DNA of 64,000 nt from Paenibacillus sp. EZ-K15 (GCF_002573715.1 NZ_PDHM01000007.1:67809-131808); one strand, 5' to 3'. Shown: positions 1 to 8,872, counted from the stretch's first letter. Numbers and translations are program-made. The notes: a model not told the origin generated them from the sequence alone.

Positions 1-399
1 CTGAAGGAAATTCACATGGGGCTGTGGGAAGGACAAAGCGTACCAACAATACAGAATGAGCATACCGCTGAGTTTGATCATTTTTTGCATAAACCTCATT
101 TATACCGTCCAACAGGACAGGGAGAGACCTTTCCGGAGCTGCTGGATCGGGCGGTAATCGCTGTGGAAAGAATCCTGCTAAGCTGTCCGGGAGGAACCGT
201 TCTGATCGTAACCCACCGTATGACCTTAAAGACGTTATTGAACCATTATTCCGGAATGGAGTTGAGTGACATGGGGAATTTGCCGGATGTTCCTTCAGCG
301 AGCTTAAGCAAAATTGTATTTCATGATTCTCATCCATTCATCGAGCTGTACGGGGACACCTCTCATTACGAGGGAAGCGCAGAAGTGTTGCTGAAATAA
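1..399 (+). CDS. Histidine phosphatase family protein, 5' end outside window
   Basis: This is the last 132 codons of a phosphoglycerate-mutase-like (histidine phosphatase) protein; the frame is already open at base 1, so the start and the catalytic RHG motif lie upstream. Visible family marks are EIHMGLWEG near the beginning and VTHRMTLKTLL about 60 residues before the end, which carries the second active-site histidine. Members remove phosphate from small metabolites or phosphoproteins through a phosphohistidine intermediate; the substrate cannot be told from this fragment. The stop is 11 bases before the next gene, so the two are probably cotranscribed. Family assignment is fairly sure, function is not. 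Confidence 0.8.
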   Translation: MKEIHMGLWEGQSVPTIQNEHTAEFDHFLHKPHLYRPTGQGETFPELLDRAVIAVERILLSCPGGTVLIVTHRMTLKTLLNHYSGMELSDMGNLPDVPSASLSKIVFHDSHPFIELYGDTSHYEGSAEVLLK

Positions 400-410
400 A
401 GGGAGGATGC

Positions 411-1337
411 ATGAACACGAAGAAAAGGAAAGCTCTCTTGGCTTACACGATGGCTTTCGCCACGATTATCCTGATGGCCGGGGCTTCGGACCTTCGTCAT
501 AATCATGAGTTTATCCTGCCCGAAATCGCGGCCATGGTGATCGCCATGTGGGTCTACCGGGATCCGAATTGGCTCAGGCATCCGCTTCAGATTTGCCTTG
601 CTCCCACACTCACATCCGTGATCGGTTTTACCATTAATCATCTCCATGCTGCTTATCTCTGTAAAGTAGGTATCGATTTCATCTTGATTATGGCCTGTTT
701 GCGTTTGATCCAATCCAACTTCGCTCCGTCCCTTGCGACCGGCTTGCTCCCTCTGATCACCAACGCGCATGATTGGAAGCTTGTCCTGATCATTTTCCTC
801 GCCACTTTGATATTAATGCTGGTGGTTATATTCTTTCGAATGAATGCATCCCTGGAGAAGAAGGTGCAGATCCATTATAAATATACGTACTTTTTCCTGT
901 GTCTGATCTTTGTGTGGATCGGAATATGCTGGATCACCGGCTTCGGGAAGCTGGCCGTTATTCCGCCCATCATTGTCGTGGTATATGAGTCGATTCAAAA
1001 AAGTGAGTACAGCGGTAAGCTGGCATTGAAGCAGGGAGCTGCATTAACTGTATCCGCGACGATTGGGACACTGCTGTTTCTGGCTTTGGATTCTTTGGTC
1101 ATCATAACGGTACTGGATATGATGCTGATGCTGTTATTGCAGTGGATAGTTAAGATTCGTATGCCCGCGATATATGCTTTCCCGCTGCTTCCGTTCATCT
1201 TCACGCATGATGTCGTGCTGCTACTCCCGCTGGCAACAGTGTTCACTTGTTTGTTTATGTTTACAGCGGCTGTCGCTTATAAAAAAATTGAATCTGCTAT
1301 CCGACCGGAGCGGGTGGACGTGGATATCTCCATGTAA
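411..1337 (+). CDS. Multi-pass membrane protein of unknown function
   Basis: A 308-residue protein made almost entirely of hydrophobic segments, with roughly eight to ten predicted membrane spans and short charged loops. A GGGAGG ribosome site lies just before the ATG, and the gene follows the histidine phosphatase by 11 bases. The segment EIAAMVIAMWVYRDPNW after the first span loosely resembles HPP-type membrane proteins, but I cannot confirm that family. No transporter signature, catalytic motif or signal peptide is recognised. It could be a small transporter or membrane-organising protein. Confidence 0.65.
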   Translation: MNTKKRKALLAYTMAFATIILMAGASDLRHNHEFILPEIAAMVIAMWVYRDPNWLRHPLQICLAPTLTSVIGFTINHLHAAYLCKVGIDFILIMACLRLIQSNFAPSLATGLLPLITNAHDWKLVLIIFLATLILMLVVIFFRMNASLEKKVQIHYKYTYFFLCLIFVWIGICWITGFGKLAVIPPIIVVVYESIQKSEYSGKLALKQGAALTVSATIGTLLFLALDSLVIITVLDMMLMLLLQWIVKIRMPAIYAFPLLPFIFTHDVVLLLPLATVFTCLFMFTAAVAYKKIESAIRPERVDVDISM

Positions 1338-1498
1338 TTGAATCCATCTGAATCTATTAATTCATTAAGAAACGCACATATTCCCAATATAAGCTTGGGG
1401 ATCCCCTTTAATTCCTATAAATAGGTTTGCCTCGGATGCCGGAAATAAGCATCAAAATACCGCTCTCCCGATAAATCAAATCAAGCTATAATAGTGGT
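1338..1498. other. Intergenic stretch with possible promoter for downstream RNA
   Basis: No credible gene is present. A short self-complementary GGGGATCCCC followed by TTTAATT near 1396 could weakly end transcription of the preceding gene. A TATAAT hexamer at 1487-1492 has no good -35 partner, the sequence 17 bases upstream being pyrimidine-rich. It is the only promoter-like element seen in front of the structured block that follows. Confidence 0.35.
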
Positions 1499-1687
1499 AT
1501 TCGGGTTCTGTGGGGGTTCGGGCCACCAGTTGGGTGGCCCTTCTACCCGGAGGGGCAGAAAATTATCTGCCCTTTACTCTAGCACTGCTGCCTTCACAGT
1601 TCCGGCAGGACAAGTCTGGGAGATTGCGCAGCAATTAACTTAGAGATCATGTTTGCTCATTCAACTCCCTAACTGGTTGGGCAACCT
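1499..1687 (+). ncRNA. Candidate structured noncoding RNA
   Basis: This 190-base block holds consecutive stems and no plausible reading frame. CGGGT at 1502-1506 pairs with ACCCG at 1545-1549 and encloses GGGCCACC (1520-1527) paired with GGTGGCCC (1533-1540). A second hairpin pairs GGGCAGA (1553-1559) with TCTGCCC (1566-1572). A third pairs CTGCC (1588-1592) with GGCAG (1604-1608). A perfect TATAAT lies just upstream on the same strand. I do not recognise SRP RNA, RNase P, tmRNA, T-box or a known riboswitch. A 6S-type regulatory RNA is possible but unproven, and an elaborate 3' end region for the converging genes is the alternative. Confidence 0.35.
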
Positions 1688-2455
1688 CTACAGCAATAGA
1701 ATGGCAGCACCAATCATTGGGGTGAGGACCATGCAGGTTTTCAGCCAGACAACGGGTACCCGCTTCGTAAACTTTGCCCCCACATACGAGCCGGACATCG
1801 TACCGATCACAACAGCGACGAGCAGTTGAACATCCAGGTACCCGATCGAGAAGTACCCGGCTCCTCCGGCCAGTGCGATTGGTATAATGACCAGCATGGT
1901 CGTGCCGGCGGCAAAACGCATCGACATGCCGAGGATCAGCATAAGCCCTAACTGGATGAAAGGGGTGGAGCCGATTCCGAACAGCCCCGATAAGGCGCCG
2001 GTGATGAGTCCGATTAGCAGCGCCTGCAGCCAGTATCGGAAGTCATGGACGACGGATGGCATCGAGTCCCCGGAATCCTTCGACCGACGTGAGACGTACA
2101 GCATCCTGAACCATAAGGCTAGTCCAGAGGCGAACAGCATACCGGATGTCATGAAGCCCAGCTTATCCTCGGGAATAAGCGAGGACCAGCCTGAGCTAAC
2201 CCATGCCCCTGCCGCACCGGCCAAGCCGACGACGGCCCCCGTCTTCAGTACCATGTTCCCTTCCCGGTAATGGCTGACAGAACCGGAAAGCGACGAGAAG
2301 AACATCGCCGCCAGTGCGGTACCCAGCGCGGTATGAATGGGATAACCGAATACGACGGTTAGGATGGATATAATGAAACCTGAGCCGCCTGCACCTACGA
2401 AACCGAGAAGGAGTCCGAGCAGCACCATAACGAGGGCAATATCGACCAACTGCAT
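1688..2455 (-). CDS. TauE/SafE (TSUP) family membrane transporter
   Basis: A 255-residue membrane protein with about eight spans, the usual TSUP length. It opens with MQLVDIALVMVLLGLLLGFV followed by GAGGSG, and the second half repeats the pattern as LSGLFGIGSTPFIQLGLM; such paired glycine-rich repeats are typical of TauE/SafE proteins. Family members export sulfite, sulfoacetate or other small organosulfur or carboxylate anions. The ATG overlaps the esterase stop as TGATG with one shared base, so translation is coupled to the esterase. An open frame runs further upstream, but the coupled ATG is the better start. The cargo may be a product of the esterase; this is inference. Confidence 0.85.
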   Translation of the reverse strand: MQLVDIALVMVLLGLLLGFVGAGGSGFIISILTVVFGYPIHTALGTALAAMFFSSLSGSVSHYREGNMVLKTGAVVGLAGAAGAWVSSGWSSLIPEDKLGFMTSGMLFASGLALWFRMLYVSRRSKDSGDSMPSVVHDFRYWLQALLIGLITGALSGLFGIGSTPFIQLGLMLILGMSMRFAAGTTMLVIIPIALAGGAGYFSIGYLDVQLLVAVVIGTMSGSYVGAKFTKRVPVVWLKTCMVLTPMIGAAILLL

Positions 2456-3930
2456 CAGACCATCCTCCAAACCTGATGGGGAACGCCGATCCCAGCCGGA
2501 ACCGGCAGGTCTTCGCGAACGCAGCAAATCTTGTCCAGAACCATAGTGGCGTACCCGCTTCCATAGACGGGCCAAGCCGGCAGCGCATGGATATTCGGAT
2601 CTCCGCTTTGTATAAATGCAACCCATGCTTCCCGCATGGCGCCTGCCAGTGCATAACTCTCAGCTGTTACAGCATATGGATCCTCATTGGTGGGCAATGT
2701 GGACATAGGATTGTGGGGTAACGCCGCATGGATGAGACTGCCTTCATAACCGTGTATCGCGCCGAGTGTGCCGCCGCATTGAAGCCGATACATCCACACC
2801 GATGTTCCGGACGATGCCACGGCTTCTGCGAACTGCATCGCTCCAATCGTATATAGGTGCTCGGTTAACGCTTTGTTCCATGCATCACTCGATGACATCG
2901 ATTGATTATAACGACCATAAGCATCCCACACGACAGCGGCATTCGCTCCGAAGAATCGATCGAGCGTCTCGGAGGCCGGTGATTGAAGCAAGGGATCATC
3001 ATGAATGAAGATGGCCGCTTCATCCTCATTCGTTCCGATCAGCAGCGGCGGCAGATCGATGCTGCCGGTTATGCTCGCCAGGGGATCTACGGGGATAACA
3101 TGGCCATCGGATACCGGACCGAACATGTGCAGGCTGCGCGAGGTATCGGAACCGATCGTTGACTGTGCTTCGATTATTTTCTCCGCAGGAAGTTCAAGCA
3201 GCTGATGCGCCTGGGCTTGAGATAATCCCAGCTCTTCAAGCAACTGAAGACTCGTTACATTAGCGGTTTGACAATCTCGTATCGACTGCGTCGCGCCGCT
3301 CTGGGCGATAGCCTGGTGGAAAAGGCCACGTGTCGTCTTCATCACGTAAAGTGCGGCCGTGCATTTGGCCCCGGCAGAATTGCCGATGACGGTTACTCGC
3401 GACGGGTCGCCGCCGAAAGCGGTAATATTAAACTGAACCCATTGCAGCGCAGCTGCAATATCGAGCATTCCATTATTGCCCGAGGTTTCATAATCTTTGC
3501 CCAGCAGTCCTCCCAAATACAAGAAACCTAAAGCACCAAGCCGATAGTTGATCGATACGTAGACGATTCCATTCTCTGCTGCATATCGAGATCCATCGCA
3601 CTCCGCCCCCATGCCCGACACGAACCCGCCGCCATGAATATAGACCATGACAGGCTTTAAATTTTCACTTGCGTCTGATGTCCACACATTTAAATTTAAG
3701 CAATCTTCGGACTGCACAAGCTCCGGCATGCAGCCATGCGGATTATGCTTCTGCGGTGCGATAGGTCCGAATTGATTGCACTGCCTCACGCCCGGCCAGG
3801 AGAGCGGAGGTGCCGGAGGCTTGAATCTTCGCTTACCGATTGGCGGGGCAGCATAAGGGATGCCCCGGAATACATACGAGCCTTTTAATTTTACGCCTGC
3901 AACTTTTCCTGATAATGTCTGTACGATCAA
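2455..3930 (-). CDS. Type-B carboxylesterase/lipase
   Basis: A 491-residue alpha/beta hydrolase of the carboxylesterase (para-nitrobenzyl esterase) family. Family hallmarks are the N-terminal FRGIPYAAPPIGKRRF, EDCLNLNVW near residue 76, the oxyanion loop HGGGF at 99-103, and the nucleophile elbow GNSAG with Ser185. Likely partners are the Glu in GTNEDEAAIF and the His in IHGYEG. No signal peptide is seen, so it should be cytoplasmic. It starts with TTG, eight bases after an AGGAG site. It is divergent from a LysR gene about 125 bases away, its probable regulator, and coupled to the TSUP transporter downstream. The natural ester is unknown. Confidence 0.9.
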   Translation of the reverse strand: MIVQTLSGKVAGVKLKGSYVFRGIPYAAPPIGKRRFKPPAPPLSWPGVRQCNQFGPIAPQKHNPHGCMPELVQSEDCLNLNVWTSDASENLKPVMVYIHGGGFVSGMGAECDGSRYAAENGIVYVSINYRLGALGFLYLGGLLGKDYETSGNNGMLDIAAALQWVQFNITAFGGDPSRVTVIGNSAGAKCTAALYVMKTTRGLFHQAIAQSGATQSIRDCQTANVTSLQLLEELGLSQAQAHQLLELPAEKIIEAQSTIGSDTSRSLHMFGPVSDGHVIPVDPLASITGSIDLPPLLIGTNEDEAAIFIHDDPLLQSPASETLDRFFGANAAVVWDAYGRYNQSMSSSDAWNKALTEHLYTIGAMQFAEAVASSGTSVWMYRLQCGGTLGAIHGYEGSLIHAALPHNPMSTLPTNEDPYAVTAESYALAGAMREAWVAFIQSGDPNIHALPAWPVYGSGYATMVLDKICCVREDLPVPAGIGVPHQVWRMV

Positions 3931-4055
3931 GTTGATCGTCTCCTATCCTTACGATTTGAGACTATTATATCTTGTATATTTTATGAACCCTAATATATAT
4001 TGATTTATATTAATTATAACTTTTAGGTTATGTATTGTAGAAAGTGGGGATCGGA

Positions 4056-4952
4056 ATGGAACTGTTGCAATTAAAGTATTTTCAGACTGCCGCCCGAATG
4101 CAGCACATGACGAAAGCAGCCCATAGCCTACATATCTCTCAGCCGGCACTAAGCAAAATGATCGCGTCGCTTGAAGCCGAGCTGGGAACCAAGCTGTTCA
4201 AACGGGAGCGTAAAACGATACGGCTGAACGAGCACGGCAAGCTGTTTCTCCATCAAGTGAATATCGCGCTGCAAGCGCTGGAGGATGGAAAGCTGCAGCT
4301 GCAGGATGCTAATGGCAGCGCCCCCGCTGCCATCACGCTTGATGTTCGCGTCTCCTCGCATTTACTGCCGGATCTATTGGCCGATTTCCGCAAAGAATGG
4401 CCGAATGCAGAGTTTCAATTGCAGCAGCATGTTTCGTCATTCGAAGGTATGCCGAGCTTCGATCTGTGCCTATCCGATGGCGCAACACCACCAAAAGGAA
4501 CAGCGTCGGTCTGCTTGCTCGAAGAGGATATCGTGGTTGCCGTTCCCGCCGAGCACCCGCTTGCGGATCGGAACCATGTCAGCTTGCAGGAGCTCAAGGA
4601 AGAGAGCTTCATTACCCTGCCTCCGGGTAAATCGCTGCGTGAAACAACCGATGCCTTTTGCCGCCTTGCCGGATTTACCCCCCGTATCCGATTTGAGAGC
4701 GACGATCCCGCCACCGTCCGAGGGCTAATTCGAGCTGGTCAGGGAGTTGCCTTCCTGCCAGCCGTTACGTGGGGCGGATCAACCGGACCTGATGTCGTCC
4801 AACTGCGGCTCGAAGAAAGCTGGTGCAAACGCTCAATCTCCTTGTCTTGGCCCGAGGACCGATACCTCACGCATACTGCAGTACTGTTCCGGGATTTCAT
4901 CATTCGATACTTCGCAAGTCTGGCCGAATCGCACCGGCAGGACATCGCCTAA
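4056..4952 (+). CDS. LysR family transcriptional regulator
   Basis: A 298-residue regulator with the LysR N-terminal winged helix: MELLQLKYFQTAARMQHMTK, then SLHISQPALSKMIASLE as the recognition helix and LGTKLFKRERKTIRLNEHG as the wing. The rest is the two-lobed effector domain. The ATG at 4056 follows AGTGGGG; an in-frame GTG 12 bases earlier overlaps that ribosome site and is less likely. It is transcribed away from the esterase-transporter pair, the classical LysR arrangement, and probably activates that pair in response to a small carboxylate or ester product. The effector is not predictable. Confidence 0.9.
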   Translation: MELLQLKYFQTAARMQHMTKAAHSLHISQPALSKMIASLEAELGTKLFKRERKTIRLNEHGKLFLHQVNIALQALEDGKLQLQDANGSAPAAITLDVRVSSHLLPDLLADFRKEWPNAEFQLQQHVSSFEGMPSFDLCLSDGATPPKGTASVCLLEEDIVVAVPAEHPLADRNHVSLQELKEESFITLPPGKSLRETTDAFCRLAGFTPRIRFESDDPATVRGLIRAGQGVAFLPAVTWGGSTGPDVVQLRLEESWCKRSISLSWPEDRYLTHTAVLFRDFIIRYFASLAESHRQDIA

Positions 4953-5025
4953 GAGGATTCTAGCCTGTTCGCCCTTATCCGTGTTGGAATTATTGTGAAA
5001 TCAAAAGTGAAAAGGAGCGTCTTAA

Positions 5026-5904
5026 GTGGAAACCAAGCAGCCTCCCAGGCTAACCAATGAAGATTACCAATTGCAGCCCCACGCGCCTGTTCAGGTGTTT
5101 CATGGCATCCATCCGGGGACGATTCCGCTGCATTGGCATGAATTTTACGAGCTGAGTTATGTGGTTTCCGGGAAAGGTGAGCACAGGCTCAACGGTTCCT
5201 CGTATCCGCTGTCATCCGGAACCATCTTCTTGCTGACGCCAGCCGATTTTCATGAGCTGGTTTCGTTGAAAGAGGAACCTCTTGAAATTTATAATGTCAT
5301 TTTCACCGAGGCTATGATGGATGATAACGTCTACCATTGGTTATTCGGCGGGAAACGTCTGCTGCAAGCACAGCTTGAGGAGAAGCAGCTCCCGGGGGTA
5401 TTCGCCGACTACGAACGGATGAGGGAGGAAAACGGAGCTTGGCGGGAAGGCAGCGAGATCGTGATCCGGGCTACGCTTCAGCGGCTGTTGGTGGATCTGT
5501 ATCGTGGCAGCGCCGCAAATCGCATCCAGCCCACGAACGGGACGAGAGATCGGCAGCTCAACTTAAACCTGCAAAAGGCTCTGATCTACATTCATCATCA
5601 TTTCCGTGAGGATTTGAGATTGGAGGATGCAGCGGGTCAGGCCCAATACTCGGCTACTTATTTCAGCGAGTGTTTCTCGAAATCCGTGGGGCAGTCTTTT
5701 CAACGTTATCTGCAAAATGTCAGAATGCAATTCGCCGAATCGCTGCTTCAGGCCTCTTCGCTGCCTGTTACCGAAATTTGTTATGTCTCCGGCTTTAATA
5801 CATTGGGGCATTTTGAAAGGGTGTTTCGTCAGCGAAAAGGAATGTCCCCCCGACAGTACCGCAACAAGGCAGAGATAACCGAAGATATGCAGCATTTATC
5901 CTAA
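5026..5904 (+). CDS. AraC family regulator with cupin-like sensor domain
   Basis: A 292-residue regulator. The N-terminal 150 residues form a cupin-type ligand domain, with HWHEFYELSYVVSGKGEHR and the PADFHEL segment giving the usual metal or sugar pocket histidines. The C-terminal hundred residues hold two AraC helix-turn-helix motifs (LRLEDAAGQAQYSATYFSEC, then SLPVTEICYVSGFNTLGHF and RQRKGMSPRQYR). It begins with GTG after AAAGGAG. The next two genes follow in the same direction after 75 bases, so it probably activates the dioxygenase and isomerase genes. The inducer is unknown. Confidence 0.9.
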   Translation: METKQPPRLTNEDYQLQPHAPVQVFHGIHPGTIPLHWHEFYELSYVVSGKGEHRLNGSSYPLSSGTIFLLTPADFHELVSLKEEPLEIYNVIFTEAMMDDNVYHWLFGGKRLLQAQLEEKQLPGVFADYERMREENGAWREGSEIVIRATLQRLLVDLYRGSAANRIQPTNGTRDRQLNLNLQKALIYIHHHFREDLRLEDAAGQAQYSATYFSECFSKSVGQSFQRYLQNVRMQFAESLLQASSLPVTEICYVSGFNTLGHFERVFRQRKGMSPRQYRNKAEITEDMQHLS

Positions 5905-5979
5905 CGAATGCGCAGTATGGCTCTGACCGTCCGGGATATAATGACCACAGTTAACGAAATCCCTACTTGACTGGAGGTT

Positions 5980-6729
5980 ATGATGATGACAACGCAAGCC
6001 CTTTCGAAGCAAGAAGTTGAGTTTTATAAGGAAAATGGGTACTACTTGTACAAGAAGCCGCTCTTTAGTGACGAAAAAATGCAGGTTCTGACATCCATCT
6101 TTGAAGAGCAGCTGGAGGAGAAGGGCAGCAAATTATCCGACGAGCTGGATACGCCGCATTTCCGTGACGAAAGGCTGCTCGACTTTCTGTTATCCGATGA
6201 GGTACTGGATCTGGTTGAACCGATCATTGGTCCGAATATCGGGTTGTGGTCCAGCCACTTTATCTGTAAAGATCCGCTTGTCGGACGTGCTACGCCGTGG
6301 CATGAGGATTCGGCCTACTGGAACGGAAGATTAAGCAGCTTCGACAAGATTATCACCGTATGGCTGGCGATCGACCGCAGTTGGAAGGAAAACGGATGCA
6401 TGCGGGTCATTCCGGGTACGCATCGTAACGGTTTCTCGGATTATGAGGAAGTAGACCGGGCGAGCAATTTGTTCGACACCCAAATCAAGAGCGGTTCCGT
6501 CGATGAGTCTCAAGCGGTTTACTTCGAGTTGGAAGCGGGAGAATGCTCGCTTCACGATTCGCGGATCATTCATGGCGCGGAGCCGAATACTAGCCCGTAC
6601 CGTCGCTGCGGCTACACCATGCGGTATTTCTCGACGGAAGCGCTTGTCTACCCGGATAAGAACCCGGGCTTTAAAGTGTGGCTGGCCCGCGGAAAGAATA
6701 TAGCCGGAACGAAATTCGTCAACGAATAA
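5980..6729 (+). CDS. Phytanoyl-CoA dioxygenase (PhyH) family oxygenase
   Basis: A 249-residue Fe(II)/2-oxoglutarate oxygenase of the PhyH family. The iron triad is visible as His108 and Asp110 in TPWHEDSAYW and His198 in RIIHGAEPN, with an arginine shortly after (YRRC) suited to bind 2-oxoglutarate. Members hydroxylate lipids, sugars, ectoine or phosphonates, so the substrate is open. The start is the first of ATGATG after CTGGAGG. It sits between the AraC gene and an isomerase-like gene 28 bases downstream and probably forms an operon with the latter. A soluble cytoplasmic catabolic oxygenase is the most likely role. Confidence 0.85.
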   Translation: MMMTTQALSKQEVEFYKENGYYLYKKPLFSDEKMQVLTSIFEEQLEEKGSKLSDELDTPHFRDERLLDFLLSDEVLDLVEPIIGPNIGLWSSHFICKDPLVGRATPWHEDSAYWNGRLSSFDKIITVWLAIDRSWKENGCMRVIPGTHRNGFSDYEEVDRASNLFDTQIKSGSVDESQAVYFELEAGECSLHDSRIIHGAEPNTSPYRRCGYTMRYFSTEALVYPDKNPGFKVWLARGKNIAGTKFVNE

Positions 6730-6757
6730 CCTGAAGGGGAAAAGGAGAATTCGCGAA

Positions 6758-7558
6758 TTGAATATTCAGCTGTATAAAGCCTTATGGGGCATGGAAGGAA
6801 GCTACAGGGACCAATTGACGCGGGCTGCACAGGCCGGTTACACGGGGATTGAAGCCCCGCTGCCTCCTCGGGAATTGGAACACGAATTCAAAGACCTGCT
6901 TGCTGAGCTGCAGCTTCACTATATTGCCCAGGTGGTCACTTCCGTTCCCCATCAAGAAACCTTCGCCGAGCAGGTACGCCGGGCTGCCGATTTCGATCCG
7001 AAACTGATCGTGTCCCATAGTGCCCGGGATGGCATGAAGATAGAGGACCAGTTGCGTTTTTTCGAAGCCGCGTTGAAGATTGAGCAAGAGGTCGGCATTA
7101 CCATCGGCCATGAAACCCACCGATCGCGGGCGATGTTTACGCCATGGACAACGCGCCGCTTGCTGGAGGAGTTCCCCGAGCTGAGTATTACGGCTGATTT
7201 CAGCCATTGGTGCTGTGTGACGGAGACCATGCTGGAGGATTATGCGGAAGACATGGAGATCGCTATTCGCCGCGCCGTTCATATACACGCTCGCGTAGGT
7301 TACGCTCAGGGCCCGCAGGTTCCCCATCCCGGAGCGCCCGAATATAGCCGGGAACTGGCCGCATTTGAAACGTGGTGGAAACGAATTGTCCAATGCCGGA
7401 GAGAGCAAGGGTTCAGCTATACCAGCATAACGCCTGAATTCGGGCCTGCCAATTCCGGTTACATGCATACGCTGCCTTTCACAGGAGCTCCTGTTACTGA
7501 TCTATGGGAAGTAAACGAGTGGATGGCCAAGAGGATTTCGGAACGGATGACACCATAA
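6758..7558 (+). CDS. Sugar phosphate isomerase/epimerase-like TIM-barrel protein
   Basis: A 266-residue protein of the xylose-isomerase-like TIM-barrel superfamily. Strand-end motifs such as GYTGIEAPL near the start, TIGHETHRSRAMFTPW in the middle and ITADFSHWC and VHIHARVGYAQGP later place acidic residues and histidines where the family binds its metal and sugar. It starts with TTG after AAAGGAG, 28 bases behind the PhyH gene, so the two are probably cotranscribed. A perfect hairpin follows and should end this operon. The pair suggests oxidation and then rearrangement of a polyol or sugar-like compound, but no substrate can be named. Confidence 0.8.
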   Translation: MNIQLYKALWGMEGSYRDQLTRAAQAGYTGIEAPLPPRELEHEFKDLLAELQLHYIAQVVTSVPHQETFAEQVRRAADFDPKLIVSHSARDGMKIEDQLRFFEAALKIEQEVGITIGHETHRSRAMFTPWTTRRLLEEFPELSITADFSHWCCVTETMLEDYAEDMEIAIRRAVHIHARVGYAQGPQVPHPGAPEYSRELAAFETWWKRIVQCRREQGFSYTSITPEFGPANSGYMHTLPFTGAPVTDLWEVNEWMAKRISERMTP

Positions 7559-7572
7559 AAAAAGAAACCAAA

Positions 7573-7607
7573 ACAAGCCGGACCATGAAGGTGCCGGCTT
7601 GTTATTC
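7573..7607. terminator. Bidirectional Rho-independent terminator
   Basis: ACAAGCCGG at 7573-7581 pairs perfectly with CCGGCTTGT at 7594-7602. T-rich sequence follows on the plus strand, and the A-rich run before it gives a T-run for the minus strand. It lies between convergent operons and can serve both. Confidence 0.8.
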
Positions 7608-7667
7608 GTGCTTTGGAAAGGAAACCTTGTCCAATCCTTCACGCACGGCCGACAGCCATCCAACTTA

Positions 7668-8198
7668 TTAGAATAAAACAATACCGGCAGCGCCGGCCAT
7701 GAGGAGTATTAACAACGGGTGAAGTTTATACTTCAGCAAGAGAAATAAACAGGCTCCGCAAATCAGCAGCGTAGGAATGAGGCCCTGAATGAGCCCTTCA
7801 CCCTCATCGGGATACCCAAAATGAATAGCTGCATATACAATGAGTCCTGTCGTTACGGGACGCAGGCCGTATAAAGAAGATTGTACATATGGATTGCCCC
7901 GCATGCGATAGAAGAGGGCGGACAGCAGCACGATGACGACCAGCGACGGCAGGATGATGCCCGCAGTTGCGACGGCGGCTCCGATATAGCCGGCGGACTG
8001 ATAGCCAATCAGCGTAGCGGCATTGGTGGCGATCGAACCGGGCGCCATGCCGGCCAGCGCCACGGTCTGCTGGAATTCCGCGGCAGTCAGCAGCCCTTTT
8101 TCCGTTACCTCCTTCTGAATGACCGGGATTACCGCATAACCGCCGCCAAAGGACACGAGGCCTACACTTATGAACATCATGAACAAGTCCCAATACAT
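7668..8198 (-). CDS. CHR (chromate) family transporter, second half-size subunit
   Basis: A 176-residue, five- to six-span membrane protein of the short CHR class. The family signature SFGGGYAVIPVIQKEV is near residue 18 and a glycine-rich LAGMAPGSIATNAATLIGYQ loop follows. Short CHR proteins occur as adjacent pairs, each half of the long ChrA transporter, and this gene lies 26 bases after its partner. Characterised members move chromate, but the normal anion is often thought to be sulfate-like. Here the pair follows a sulfatase, which makes a sulfate or organic-sulfate anion an attractive alternative. The ribosome site is weak (GGGGCG), consistent with reliance on upstream translation. Confidence 0.85.
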   Translation of the reverse strand: MYWDLFMMFISVGLVSFGGGYAVIPVIQKEVTEKGLLTAAEFQQTVALAGMAPGSIATNAATLIGYQSAGYIGAAVATAGIILPSLVVIVLLSALFYRMRGNPYVQSSLYGLRPVTTGLIVYAAIHFGYPDEGEGLIQGLIPTLLICGACLFLLLKYKLHPLLILLMAGAAGIVLF

Positions 8199-8224
8199 GT
8201 TTCAATCGCCCCGATTCGTTTCGC

Positions 8225-8872
8225 TCAAATGTAATATTCCAGTTCCGGGCAGCTGTTGATCGCAGCTTTCTTCTCTGTATTCGCTTGAAGGCCCAGCCGT
8301 TTTTTGATCTGAATGACAGCCATTCCGCATAGTAAGCTTAGCGCAATAAGATAGAGGGGGTGCACGCTTGTAAACAGCATCACGGATACGGTGGCTAGGG
8401 CGGATATCGTTGTCGTTGCATCAAAGACGGCATGTTTGGCCATCCGGTAAGCAGCGACGGCGATCAACGCAATAACGGCGCCATGCATCCCCTTTAAAGC
8501 AGCTTCAACCTTGGGTTGATCCCGAAAAAAAATGGCGCCTATGCTGATCAGGATCACGATCAAAAACGTAGGGCATGTCACGCCAAGCACAGCCGAAACA
8601 GCCCCGGCAATGCCGGCTTGCCGGTGGCCGATCATCGCGGCCGCATTCACGCCGACTCCACCGGGAGCGGAACCGGCAAGCGAGATAAGCTCACCGATCT
8701 CCTCCTCGTTTACCCACTTTTTCTTGCTTACCACTTCGCGCTCAATAATGGGCAGCATCGCATATCCGCCTCCAAAGGTGGAAGGCCCGATGCGAAAGAA
8801 GGTCCAAAATAGCTGGGCCAGCAGCGTTAACCGTTCTTTCAGACTGCTAAAGTACGCGTTTATCCTTTCCAT
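8225..8872 (-). CDS. CHR (chromate) family transporter, first half-size subunit
   Basis: A 215-residue half-size CHR transporter with a short cytoplasmic N-terminus, the signature STFGGGYAMLPIIEREVV near residue 31 and the loop SLAGSAPGGVGVNAAAMIGH. The ATG overlaps the stop of the sulfatase as TAATG with a single shared base, so translation is coupled. A longer open frame upstream lies inside the sulfatase and is rejected. With the following half-size gene it should form an antiparallel heterodimer in the membrane. Placement directly after a sulfatase suggests it removes the anion released by that enzyme, which is inference. Confidence 0.88.
   Translation of the reverse strand: MERINAYFSSLKERLTLLAQLFWTFFRIGPSTFGGGYAMLPIIEREVVSKKKWVNEEEIGELISLAGSAPGGVGVNAAAMIGHRQAGIAGAVSAVLGVTCPTFLIVILISIGAIFFRDQPKVEAALKGMHGAVIALIAVAAYRMAKHAVFDATTTISALATVSVMLFTSVHPLYLIALSLLCGMAVIQIKKRLGLQANTEKKAAINSCPELEYYI

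Noticed and set aside
1499-1687. Named 6S RNA
   Set aside because: I could not verify the characteristic long stem with a central bubble, so it is kept as an unassigned candidate.
2456-2626. Longer N-terminus for the TauE/SafE-type transporter
   Set aside because: The extension lies entirely inside the esterase gene, is Arg-rich and not membrane-like, and the TGATG start fits the family length.
7668-8872. Firm annotation as chromate resistance genes
   Set aside because: The family is right, but the operon has no chromate regulator or reductase and sits behind a sulfatase, so the substrate is left open.
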